From: Hedera helix
Taxonomy: Eukaryota > Streptophyta > Magnoliopsida > Apiales > Araliaceae
Assembly: GCA_947179155.2 (NCBI GenBank)
Contig: OX359266.1
Span: 20,982,598 to 21,046,597 of the forward strand
Reading direction: 5' to 3'
DNA length: 64,000 nucleotides
The notes beneath the pieces were generated by a model. That model saw only the letters and a program-made list of their open reading frames with translations, searched no databases and was not told the origin of the DNA. Of this stretch, positions 48,056-58,546 are shown piece after piece; the first letter of the stretch is position 1; each line of letters begins with the position of its first letter. The translations under genes were made by a program, and so were the position numbers.

Positions 48056-48955
48056 ATGTCTCCTGCTCAACCTTTTCGACCTCCAAGACCTCTCCTGGCA
48101 CTTGAAGACATTCCTTCCACCTCTGGTCAGGAATATTTTCACATTCCAAGCTCAACGACTGACCAGGGGCAAACAACTCAACTCCTTCAAGAAATTATGG
48201 ACAAGATATCTCTACTTCTCACTACTGAGGGGTTAACTGACTTGACAAGCCATATGCAAACAGAGATACAAAAAGACCTGACATCTAAGTCCCACAACAC
48301 TCAACGGAGAATAGACAATGTTGTTACTGCAACTAATGAACTTTGTAAAAATTTGGAAAAATAATTCTCCACAAGATTGAAGCAGTTAACAGTAGCAGTT
48401 TCTAAAAATCTCGAGAATAAGGACGAAAAGTTTTTGGAAGCAATAGAAAACCATCAGAAGTGCATTAAAATTCTTCAAGAAACCAATGAGAAATCTATTG
48501 CTCATCTTGCTAACCAGTTCCTCGAGTTGAAGAAATCCATCAGAGAACAAACTCAACGATCAGATACTACTCTATCAGTGGTAGAAACGAAACAAATCCT
48601 AGTTGAAGAATGACTTCAAGAACATCGCAATGATGTAGCTGCTACTCAGACTCAACTTCAGGAACTTGTTCGGGGTGTGCAGCAGCTATCAGAAGAAGTG
48701 GTTAGAATTAATGATGCCAACAAGGGGGAGAAGAAAATGAGCACAAAACAAAAGAGTTTGGTTACAGAACCAATTGTAAGTCAAAGCAGAAGAGGAAGAG
48801 CACCTCAAGGGAGGAGAATGGTTCAAACATCAATTCAACCTCCTAGGTTTGAACCAGTACCAACTCATCCAAGACAGGCCTCAACTGCAAGACCATCTGC
48901 ACCAAGTCATAAGGGACAATGTTCAACTGCGAGACCATCTAGCTCACAAGCATGA
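48056..48955 (+). pseudogene. Extra post-pol ORF of copia element, part 2 (coiled coil)
   Basis: One frame of 300 codons interrupted by stops at 48362-48364 and 48611-48613 (TGA). From about 48180 to 48720 it predicts an extended amphipathic coiled coil (heptad-like Leu/Ile/Val with Gln, Glu and Lys). A Pro/Ser/Arg-rich tail with ARPSAPS and ARPSSSQ follows. No transmembrane helix is visible. Coiled coils are reported in SIRE env-like proteins, but I cannot equate them. It lies in a different frame from part 1 and may be the same ancestral protein. Confidence 0.6.
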
Positions 48956-49288
48956 CTCCAAGTTAAAGAAGAAGAAGCTATGTAGAGGGAAAAGGAACTG
49001 AGAAAAACAGATGAGGAAAGGAGAGCATTCTTTAGACAGAGGAAGGAAGATGAGAGAAAGCAAAGGCATGAAAACGAAAAAGGAGACCTCCTAGTAGAAG
49101 GAGATAAGTTCTGTCTTTTTTTTTTTTTTACTTACACTAATTGTATAATTGACTATACATCAATAAATGCATATTTTTCATTAGAAAATACAGCTGCTCA
49201 CTGTATGTTAGACATTCAATTAGTCATATGCATTTTGCCTAATTAAGTTGTTCAAATTACTGTTTGCTATTTATGTTGTCATCATCAA

Positions 49289-49300
49289 ATATGGGGAGAT
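49289..49300 (+). other. Polypurine tract of copia element
   Basis: ATATGGGGAGAT ends directly at the 3' LTR. It is the short G/A tract typical of plant copia elements. Confidence 0.7.
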
Positions 49301-50953
49301 TGTTGAATATTGCATGTTTAATTTGATGATAAGAATTAAGTTGATGAATGCAGTCAATAGCAGGATTGTAAAGTCCTTTGATGGAACATAATGTACAAGG
49401 ACTTAGTTAGATAAGATCAAAGTTGTTAGGTTGATCTTTTGAATATGAATGTATTGAGTTGTGAAGTCCTTTGCTTGTTTATGATGTACAAGTACTTAGT
49501 TAGAAAAGATCAAATCTGTTAGGTTGATCTTATGTTATATTTGTTCAGTCAAACTGATCGTAGAATAGACTCTACGACTCCTAGCAAAGAAGATTCAACA
49601 ATTCAGTCTGTTCGTAGAGTGGACTCTACGACTTTGCGCAAAGAAGACTCAATGATTTGGTATGTTCGTAGAGTGAACTCTATGACTTCACTCAAAGAAG
49701 ACTGGACGACTAAGACCGCTCGTAGAATGGACTGTACGATCCCATTCCAAGAAAACTCTACGACCAACGAAGAAGCCCAAGCGTAGAACGGACTTTATGA
49801 CCAACAGAGTAGCTGTAAAGTAAAACTCTACTTCCTCGAGAAAAATTGTCTTATCACTGAGCAGTCACTGAAGCAAGGGCAATTGTAGAGTTAAGTAAAA
49901 ACAAGAGATCTTTTGAGTAACACTACGATCTAAACTTAAATCATCGTTTGACTCTTCTCCTGTACTAAGACAGAAGCAATTTCGTTGAAAAGAACAATCT
50001 GCATCGATGTGACAGAAGAGCTTCTGCCAAAAGCTCAAAGTCTGAAATATCAGGGGACTGACTCAAACGCACTATGCAATAGATGGAAGACTTTCAATGC
50101 AGTAAAGTCAGAGGACTGTGTCATATCAGTCCTATAGTGTGGAAGGACCAAACGACTCTATGAAAGTTGGTAGAAACCTACGACTGACATGTTTGTCCAA
50201 AAAGGGAAACACCTTCCATGAACTAAAACAACAGATCAATTAATACCTCATCAGAGCATTAATGAGCTAAATGAATATAATATTCAACATCTCTATATTG
50301 TGAGGTAACGAGCATAAACTGAAGCTAAGGGCAGACATTCCAACGGGAAGAAAACAGAAGCTCTCATATAAAGTGCCCATATCTGAAAAAGAAAATAGCG
50401 ATTTACACAAGAAAGAAAGAAATATGCAAAAGTTCAAAAAGATCAAACAAAAAAGAATCTTGCATCGCTACTGAGTTTTTCAGAAACTTATGCTAAACGC
50501 AACTCAGTAGCACACCCAAATCTACACTACTCGAGAAGAGTTCTTAGTGAACTAGATTATCTATGTCTGTTAGACTTATAGAGTTCTTAGTGAACTAGAG
50601 TTCCAAAACTAATCTTGAAGGAATCTTAGTGATTTTGAAATTGTAAAAGTATTCTTAGTGGATTTGCTGCTTGAAGAGCAGATCAGTGGAGTAGGAGTCT
50701 TGTGAACTCTGAATCACTTAAAATCTGGTGTCTTTCATCTTGTGTCTTTTAACAGCTATATTTGTTATATAATTGCTTGTTGAATTATTACTTTAACAAA
50801 TCAAGAAGGGATAACTAAATCATATTCCGCTGTGCTAAAAAAATTGATTAAGAATTCATTATCTGTTAAAAACAAAGCAAGAAAAAGAAATTTTTTTAAA
50901 GAATCTATTCAACCCCCCCTTCTAAATATCTTTCGTGTCATTGGGAACTAACA
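49301..50953 (+). repeat. 3' LTR of copia element
   Basis: Direct repeat of 38852-40509. Starts TGTTGAATATTGCATG, ends GGGAACTAACA and is followed by CATTT, the altered target duplication (50954-50958). TATA-like box at 50367-50372. Confidence 0.93.
49559..49774 (+). repeat. 4 x 54-bp palindromic array in U3 (3' LTR)
   Basis: Units begin at 49559, 49613, 49667 and 49721. The second-unit junction contains a perfect palindrome TCGTAGAGTGGACTCTACGA (about 49610-49629), better preserved than in the 5' LTR. The 84-codon frame spanning the array (49532-49786) is again open. Confidence 0.8.
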
Positions 50954-52274
50954 CATTTCATTGTGAAGTGGTTTGATTGTTGTCATAGTCTTTCTAAAAT
51001 TTTTGCCAGATTGCTTAAAAAATGATTATATTTGGAAGGGGCCCCTCCCTATTTAGTAACATTTATTTATTTATTGATTTATATGCTATCTCTTATCCCT
51101 TATGGCTTATTATTTATAGATTGTAAGACTGTAGCATTAAATGATGACACAAGATCAAAGTGTAGATCATGATAGTGATATACACACAGGTGATACTGAG
51201 ATTGCTACAACAACACTTGTAAATATATATTTTTTATATTAGTTCTTATAATTTTTTGTTTTGTTTTTTGTGTTTACAGAGTGGGCTTCAGAATTGCACT
51301 AATCATTGGGTTTCAGATTTTCAGCTGTTTTGTTAAATGGAGGCTGACTTATGTAATGGAGACTGGTTCATGTATTTTTTTTATGTTATTTTGTTTAATA
51401 TTTTGTCCAATGGAGATTAGAGATAATGTTCAGAGTTTTAGTTGTTTTGTGTTATGGAGACTAGCTTATGTAATTGAGACTGGTTTTTATTTCTTGTTCC
51501 TTCAATTCTGTAATTTTTATGTTGCTGGTTTTGCACTTTTTATGTTGCTGGTTCTGTAGTTTTGTTTGCACTTGCAGATCCTTATTTCTTACACTTGCAG
51601 ATTATGGTGGCAGCTATACATCAATTTTTGTTTTGGTCAGATCTGTTTTGTTTGTTCCTATGTCTTTTGTTGCAGACTGTTAATATAAGGTTAATACACA
51701 TTTCTCTCATACCCCAAATAGGCTGCTGGTTTGCAGCATTGTAAAAATCAATACATATTGTAAAAATCAGCAGCATGCTACTTAGTAAAAACTTTGTAAG
51801 CAGGCTGCTTAGTAAAAACATCCATGAAGCTGATGATTTCATTGAAGGACTGCAATCTATTAAGGTAATTTTCAACCCCAATGTTGTGGTAGTTCTGGGT
51901 AGTGACACTCATGCTTCTATGCTACAAGAGAACAACATGCACTAAACCACAATAAGTTGCCAAAATATCATTCTAACTGTTTAACCAACTGTTTAACCAA
52001 AAATCTAAAATTGAGTCACAACACATTATCAAACATTAATAAGTTGCCAAAGTCATGAAATCACAATACATACTTGCCAAAATACCATTCCATTCATACT
52101 AAACAAACAACTATTAGAATCTATAATTTATACATTTGTTTGCAATACCAAAAAAATTAAAATAAAAAAACTACTATTACAATCCATAATTTCTTCTCCA
52201 ATGATTGTTGCTTGACAATCTGTTTCTGTAATGTATGGACTTGTGTTTGCAACTTAAAATCCGTTTCAAATGTT
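50954..52274. other. Host tandem repeat unit 2 and unclassified repeat-like DNA
   Basis: 50954-51060 completes the second 143-bp host unit. Downstream an ATG at 51141 opens 'MMTQDQSVDHDSD', ending at a possible donor TTG|GTAAAT near 51222, with an acceptor TTTACAG at 51279. The following exon-like part has no known domain. Two ~130-bp blocks (51310-51390, 51440-51520) share ATGGAGACT(G/A)GCTTATGTAAT-like words. On the minus strand about 52170-52290 encodes a short coiled coil followed by a hydrophobic stretch. This could be a decayed DNA transposon into which the copia element inserted; the class is unknown. Confidence 0.4.
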
Positions 52275-53265
52275 TGGATATCATTATATTGATGGTCTAA
52301 ATATAAATTAGTGCGCTGAATTTTTAACGTTTTTTATTTTAGAGATTGAATTCTTAATTTTTTCAATTAAATAATTAAATTTTAATTTTTTTTTTCATTT
52401 TGAGGATTGTCTTATCAGTTTTTTTTTAATTAGGGGATTATATATATATTTTTATTTTTTATTTTGGGGATTGTCTTCTCAATTTTTCTGATTATGTCTA
52501 ATTAATAGTTATGTGTTTATTCAATTTGTTTCTTTTTATTGAATGAAATTATGTAATTCCTTCGTCCCAAATTAAAAGCTTGTTATTGGCTTTTGAAAGT
52601 TATTTTAAAATATTTTTAACCTCAAAATTAATAAAATATATTAAAAATTATGAAATAACAAAATTTTAATTAGTTGTATATTTATATATTCATCATTATA
52701 TTGATAATTGATACTTTTAAAATCTTTTAATGATGATTTTAGATAATCTTGTAATTAGGTATTTATTAATGTTTTAAAGTAAATTTAAGATATTACAAAT
52801 TCAATTTAAAAAAATTCATTAATAATCAATATAATGATGAATATTTAAAATGTATAAATGTACTACTAATTAAAATTTTATTATTTCATAAACTTTAATA
52901 TATTTTTATTAATTTTAAGATTAAAAATATTTTAAATTAACTTTCAAAAGTCAATAACAATCTTTTAATTTGAGACGAAGAAAATACATAATTTTATTCA
53001 ATAAAAAGAAACAAATTAAACAAACACATATTTATCAATTAGACTTAATCAGAAAAAATTGAGAAGAAAATCTCTAAAGTGGAAAAAAAATAAAAGTTCA
53101 ATTCCCTAATTGAAAAAATTGATAAGACAATTTTCAAAGTGAAAAAAAATTAAAAGTTTAATCACTTAATTGAAAAAATTGGGAGTTCAATCCTCAAAGT
53201 GAAAAAACGTTAAAAGTTCAAAGTATTAATCTATATTTAGGCCTTATATTGATCGAATATCTTCT
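52275..53265. mobile_element. ~1-kb foldback element with 60-bp-unit arms
   Basis: The left (52275-52713) and right (52818-53265) arms are inverted copies of each other around a ~105-bp centre. Outer arm portions are three tandem 60-bp units: 52321-52500 on the left and 53041-53220 on the right, the right-hand units sharing AAAAGTTCAAT, CTAATTGAAAAAATT and CAAAGTGAAAAA. The inner portion (52559-52983) has the CTTCGTCCCAAATTAAAAG terminus of a Stowaway-type MITE. Whether this is one foldback element or a MITE within a foldback is open. No coding sequence. Confidence 0.75.
53041..53220 (+). repeat. Three tandem 60-bp units (right arm)
   Basis: Units 53041-53100, 53101-53160 and 53161-53220 align position by position without gaps. 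Each contains AAAGTG(G/A)AAAAA and TAAAAGTT(C/T)A in register. Confidence 0.85.
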
Positions 53266-53766
53266 TGCAATATAAAATTTAATTTATTTTATACAATGCC
53301 ACGTCAGTTGAGGAAAAAAATATTGTGTACTATTTTCTTTGTGAATTATGGAGAGAGAACAACAAAAAAAAAACTCTTTCCCAAACAGAAGGGGGGGGGG
53401 GGGGGTTAATGTTTAATAAGACACTGTACCTTATGCCAATTTATAAGTGGATAACTAATTTTTTTTTCTTTACAGTCAAATTCATTGAATTGCAATTTTT
53501 TAACAAAACGTTAGTAAAACTGTTGTGTCAAGGATTATAAACAGCTGACTTGTAAAAAAAAAAGATGATATCTCAAGGATTATCCTATGTGGCATTTATT
53601 ATGTGTCACCTGGTTTATAAAAATTGCCTTTGAATTGCTAACAAAATTAAAAATATTTTTAAATCAAAACACATTAAAAATAAAAAGTACCAATTAATCT
53701 AACCCAACCCAGTTTTCTTTCTCCTCCTTCTAGCCCAGCTTTCTCTTTCTACATACTTATATCCAA
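53266..53766. other. Intergenic DNA with G homopolymer
   Basis: No gene seen. A 15-base G run occupies 53391-53405. The 71-codon frame across it has no recognisable domain. Confidence 0.5.
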
Positions 53767-54199
53767 TGTTATCAAACTCGGACTAAATCAGACCGACCGG
53801 TTAAACCGGGACCCGGTTCAGTTTTCGATCATGTTTAGACCGGTTCAATCAATGTGGTTAAAAATTGATAAAATTGGTTGACCATCGGTTCGACTGGCTG
53901 ACCATCGGTTCAACCGGTAAAATCGGTTAGTTGGCCCGGTTGAATAAGTTTTAAAGTGTTTTTAATTATTTTTTTTGTACAAAAATATTTTTATTTTTAA
54001 AATTAGATATTTTTAGTATTATTATAACATAATTACATTATATTTTAGCTTACAAAAAATTATATATTTTAAAATTTTATTAATTATTAATAATATATAT
54101 TTTTATATATTTATAACGTCACTGATTCAATAATGGTTCAACAACTGGTGATCCATCCACTCGGTAACCTTTCCGATTCGATATCCGATCCTGATATAA
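53767..54199. mobile_element. Possible MITE rich in ACCGGTT words
   Basis: The left end TTATCAAACTCGGACTAAAT and reverse-complemented right end TATATCAGGATCGGATATCG are loosely alike. The first half repeats (A/G)ACCGGTT and CATCGGTTC. Such 'accggtt' repeats are common in dicot genomes. No clear target duplication, so the call is weak. Confidence 0.4.
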
Positions 54200-54600
54200 A
54201 AAGATTGCTTACATCTCTATCTATATATATGTGTTTCTTCCCCCAATTGTTGGAGGAGGACAATTTACAAGATAATACTACTAATCTGAAAAACCCCACA
54301 TCAAAATTGTCTTATTGGGAGGAGTTTTTAAAGGGGATTAAGGTTTGGGGGTAATTTTAAGCAAGAGATGTGGAAGCTTGGTGGGTTAATGAATCTCCTC
54401 TCTGTTTGAAGCCATTAGTGGTCGTACAACTATTATACCTTGCTGAATGCTTGTGGAAACTGTATGAGAAAAAAGCTTACCTCAATCTTCTTCAACGAAA
54501 GTTACTCTTAGAAAATCTGAAGCAAAGGAAGCAAAGTTCTTCAAAACATAACTGGAGGTTTCAAGCTCGGGACCCAAGTAGTGTAGCTTTGATGGCGTAA
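54133..54600 (+). pseudogene. Unidentified reading frame with two stops
   Basis: One frame of about 155 codons broken only by two TAA codons near 54352-54360. The downstream half (54370-54600) encodes QLLYLAECLWKLYEKKAYL and a basic, Gln-rich end finishing SSVALMA. No domain is recognised. The first part overlaps a putative MITE. The sequence after the final stop (54601-54900) looks like a 3' UTR. It could be a decayed gene fragment or a last exon; I cannot identify a homologue. Confidence 0.3.
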
Positions 54601-55245
54601 CGAAAACTCTATGACATCTCATGATAGTAGTATTTGTTAATTTACTGTTAGCTGATTTCTAGAAGATTCTTCTCATTTTTCCTCAGAATATGTAACTGGG
54701 TTTTGATAAATCGAATGGTATCATAACAAGTGTACTACAATTATGTACCTTGATCTGGACATCTTCAATCTCATGTTTATGTATTTGGATATGGAGATAC
54801 TGTGTTTTTGGGCAAAGAATTTTGGTTAAATCTCCATCATTTAATCAGAAGAAGATGAAGAAAAAACATTCAAAAATATATCTTTTTTTAATTTCAAATC
54901 TATAATTTATTTTGATTATAGTAGCTGGGTAGGGTCGGGCATTTTGGGTTTGGGTGAATAAATTTATTTTAATGGCGGACTATAGGTGATGTGTAGAAAG
55001 ATATTAAAAAAACTTTCCAGCTAAGATTTTATGTGTACGACGCATTGTCATGTCAATTTATCGTTAAAAAATTTAACAGTCAAAGATGAAAATTGCAGTT
55101 CAGTGAGTTGACTGTAAAAAATAAAAAATTAGTTATTCACTTGTAAATTGACATAAAGTACAATGACTTATTAAACATTTAATCCAAAAAGAGGGAGTAC
55201 AGGATTTGTAATCGGTCATTTTCCAAAATGAAGTGATCCTTTTCT
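54601..55245. other. Intergenic DNA, no gene
   Basis: Includes a GAGGGAGTAC word near 55191 that resembles the right end of a Stowaway-type MITE. A matching left end was not found. Confidence 0.4.
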
Positions 55246-55253
55246 ATTGGCAC

Positions 55254-55744
55254 TAGGCATGCACAATAGATCGGACTAGGCCGGCCTGTCAGGCCTTATA
55301 GGTTTTGACCATTGACCAGGCCAGACCAAGTTAGGCCTTGACTTTTGGACCTGCGGGTCAGGCCAGACCGAACTTCCTAACAAAATTATGGATTGTTAAG
55401 GCCTGCGGCTCGGGCTAGGCCGGGCTTCACATGGCTCATCCAATTCTTGGTCCTTATTAAAAAAAAATACTTCCAGTAAACTATGTAAGAATAGAATAAC
55501 AAATATTATATTATCAACCATCAACTTCAATGCCGGTAAGAAATTTTTTCTTTTAGTATATTATATGTGTATTGAATGTATCCCACTCACGTAAACTTTT
55601 AGCAGACCGGTTTGGACTTGCGAGCCAGATTGGGCTTTTACGTCTAAATAGCACCTTATAAGTCAGACCTAATTTTGATCAGATCGGAGTTTGACTAGAT
55701 CGAACCATACTAACCTGCGGACGTAAATTTTTTATGCATGTCTA
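55254..55744. mobile_element. hAT-type MITE with perfect 8-bp target duplication
   Basis: Begins TAGGCATGCACAA and ends TTATGCATGTCTA, imperfect terminal inverted repeats. It is flanked by ATTGGCAC on both sides (55246-55253, 55745-55752), a perfect 8-bp duplication as produced by hAT transposases. The 491-bp interior is dense in AGGCC/GGCCT words and codes for no protein. Confidence 0.88.
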
Positions 55745-55752
55745 ATTGGCAC

Positions 55753-57497
55753 CGATGTTTTTGATGGCATTGGAAATTCAGTACAATATTAAATGCAACA
55801 TATATTGTACAGGGATCGCTTGGAAGGGAGCATTATTACCAAGCAATAGAGCTAGGCCTAGAAAGGGTTATTATTAGATGTGGACATGTGCACAGAGGCC
55901 TGAGCAAACTTTGGTTATAACCTAAAAAATGAACCGAAATAACTGAACCAAAATTTTAAAATCGAAATATTTCGATTATAACCGAAATTTATTTCAGTGT
56001 TCGGATTCGGTTTTGAATAGAAAAATTGTACTATTTGATTAATTGATTAAACGAATAGTAAAATAAAAAAAATATTAAATTAAATTAATTACTATTTTGT
56101 TCCAACTTCCAAAGGCTTTGCAATTAAAAGAGTACCCGCATGGCTCATCCTTCAATTCATTCTCAGACAAGTTTATGTAGCAGGAGTGACTTTGCCTAGA
56201 ACAACTCAAATTCACATACTTATGTAGTATATTAATTTATTAAATGTGGGATTTTGGGCATGGATCGTCGAGCTTCACATGCATTACATCATTACTAATG
56301 TTGCATTAGTATGTGATTTACTGGTTAGTGCTTTACTCAAAGCAAACATATTGTCATGCAAATCAAGCTTCTTCATATGGGTACATTTCCCAAGTGCTTT
56401 ACAGGTTACTTCTCTTTGATTGAAATTTGAAAAGCAGAGAAAGGGAAGGATGTTCAGCCATAGAAAGCTCAAAACATCACTCAACTACTTGCTGTTTTTT
56501 TAGTTTTTATAAGTATCTCTCTCCCCTGTAAACTCTCTATTTCTTGCTCCGAACCGAATTTACAATTTGTGATCACTGATCCGTGCCCATTAGATTTATT
56601 GAAGTATGGGTGGTTCGGTTAATGAGGTCCAATCTCACAAATTGTTTATGACCTTTTCATCTGCTCATACTTCCTTAGTATTTGTTGTTACAGGCTTAAT
56701 CTGCTGTTGCTGCTGGAATTAATCTACTGCTGCTGCTGGAACTTAAATCCCCTGCTGTTGGAATTTAATTTCGGTTAGTAACCGAATAGAAAATTCGATT
56801 ATTCAGTTTTCGGATATTTGGTTAATTGTCGATTCAGTTAGTTGTTCGGATATCAAATTTTTGCCAATTTTAATTTTTGGATATAACCGAATAGTCTATT
56901 CGGTTCGGATATAACTTAATGATCACCCCTATTTGTACATCCTAATTTGAAAATTTTATATGATATTTATTTCTTCTGTTCCCTTTTATTTCTCTTAGCG
57001 AGAAAAATTTATTCTTTTTATTTATTTATGTTTCTCATAGATTTCAAGAAAAAAATTAATGACTTAATATTCATATTATTCTTAAACATTAAATGGTAAC
57101 TTTTTTTTTTTATCTTTATTATTTTAATAAATTTTAGAAAAATAATATTGAGATTTTATATTCAATTTAACTAATTAGACAAAGTGTTAGTTACATTTCT
57201 TAATCTATTTACTTTCTCTTAAAACGTCAATAAAAAATAAAAATAAAATACAAAATAAACTGAGTGTACGAATATGGATGAATATTTAAATTAGTTGTCC
57301 GTATCCATATTATTCGATGGATATAATTAAAATATGGATATTCTTCATATTAATGGAATATGAATAAAATTATTTGAAATATTTGCATATTCATATCTGG
57401 TATCACAAGAACTTATATTAAAAATTAACATTTTAAATTTTCAAGTCAAAATAACCCATTATGTTCTCTCAAATGCTTTTAGATTTTCATTTACATT
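55753..57497. other. Intergenic DNA with repeat-like edges
   Basis: No gene seen. Segments at 55920-56000 and 56765-56930 are full of TCGGTT/AACCGA words in both orientations. The outer edges TTAGATGTGG (near 55875) and ACATCCTAA (near 56938) are loosely inverted, so a hAT-like element of about 1.1 kb is possible. A CTGCTG(T/C)TGCTGCTGGAA word is tandemly repeated near 56701-56755. Confidence 0.4.
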
Positions 57498-57610
57498 AAT
57501 ATTAGGTAATTGATATTTCTACAAGTTAATTTGATATTTTCACAAGTGGGTCTCACTTAATCTTGTGAAAATATCAAATTAACTTATAGAAATATTAATT
57601 CTCTAATATT
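57498..57610. repeat. Short hairpin MITE
   Basis: Arms of about 49 bp (57498-57546, 57562-57610) are inverted copies with only a few mismatches around a 15-bp loop. Core arm words are TTAATTTGATATTTTCACAAG and its complement. The size and structure fit a miniature palindromic element. Confidence 0.8.
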
Positions 57611-57612
57611 AT

Positions 57613-58546
57613 ACTCCATCTGTTTCAAATTATTTAATCAATGAAAGTTAATTCAAAATATTTTCTAACTTTTTTTTTTTTTGAGAAAACAATCCGAAAG
57701 ACTATAATATTATTAAACATAATAATACCTTTTTCAACAAGCAGAAGAATACAATGATGAATACCTCCCAACCAATAAATCGGACAAACCATCTCAGAAG
57801 ATTGAGCCAATTTTGTTAAGCCTTGCGCTACCGAATTATCTCGACTGCTAACACGAGACAAATGGAATCAAATGAAAATTTGAGGCTCAGGTAATCATAA
57901 ATAATAGAATTTAGATTAAAAAAAATCCTTCAACATCGCAACTAGACGATCAATCACAATCTTACAATCACTCTCTACTTCAATCTTAGAGAAACATATA
58001 TCGCGAGAAAATACCATTTCTTGGCGAATAGCAACCGGTTCGGCACAAGCAAATGACAAATTTCCATTCATACGTTCAACTCTAGCTCCGATAGTTCTCC
58101 AAGACCATTTCGAAGTACAAAGCCTATGCCAATAAAACCATTGCCATGCCCGCATCACAATAAACTTTAACAATATTAGGCAAAGGCTTGCTCCACTCAC
58201 CCCTTAAACTGACATTACTAGGCAGCACAACTTCATTAACAACTTGCCTTTCCAGTCTCCTAGCTAGCTGAAACTCATGGAAAATATTAAGACTACGGGA
58301 AATAATAAATCTGGTATCCATTATATGTTTCCCAGATAAACAATTATTCTCGTCATTCTATATATATTCCAAGCAAGCATGACAAGTTCAAACTTGAATT
58401 TGATATAATGAGTTACGTGTTTTCATAGTTTACGGTATTAATCGTGACCAATCTAAAATAATTAATATTAGTTTTGAGTTTAAAAGAATCTTAAGTCAAT
58501 TTTAAAAAATTAATAATAATTTTATAATTTAAAACGGAGGAAGTTT
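57613..58546. mobile_element. Stowaway-like MITE split by a LINE fragment
   Basis: The left part (57613-57669) starts TACTCCATCTGTTTCAAATT. The right part, ending about 58546, reverse-complements to CTTCCTCCGTTTTAAATTAT. These are related terminal inverted repeats. They sandwich a minus-strand LINE fragment, so the LINE entered an existing MITE. Confidence 0.6.
57670..58330 (-). pseudogene. LINE 3' fragment with RNase H-like domain
   Basis: Reading on the minus strand, broken frames give KPLPNIVKVYCDAG, then GARVERMNGNLSFACAEPVA, then IEVESDCKIVID, and finally SRVSSRDNSVAQGLTKLAQ. These are successive parts of the RNase H-like (RVT_3) domain found at the C terminus of plant LINE polyproteins, with its acidic residues visible. 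Frameshifts separate the parts. The fragment ends in a poly(A) tail, seen as a 13-base T run at 57670-57682. It is a 5'-truncated dead copy; the upstream limit near 58330-58430 is uncertain and no target duplication was identified. Confidence 0.8.

Larger units (their letters stand above)
38852..50953 (+). mobile_element. Full-length Ty1/copia element (SIRE-like), inactive
   Basis: 12.1-kb element with direct LTRs of 1658 and 1653 bp (38852-40509, 49301-50953), an initiator-Met primer site, gag with CCHC knuckle, protease, integrase, RT-RNase H in the copia order, then about 2.6 kb of extra coding sequence and a purine tract. The flanks TATTC and CATTT differ by two C-to-T changes; the uninterrupted paralogous unit at 38697 reads CATTC, so both derive from one 5-bp duplication. 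About 20 differences in 335 aligned LTR bases (~6%). Long LTRs, large size and a post-pol coding region fit the SIRE/Maximus lineage. Stops and frameshifts in every long domain make it inactive. Confidence 0.92.

Noticed and set aside
48056..48955. Calling the coiled-coil ORF a retroviral-type envelope
   Set aside because: No signal peptide, furin-like site or transmembrane helix can be seen; only position and coiled coil support it.
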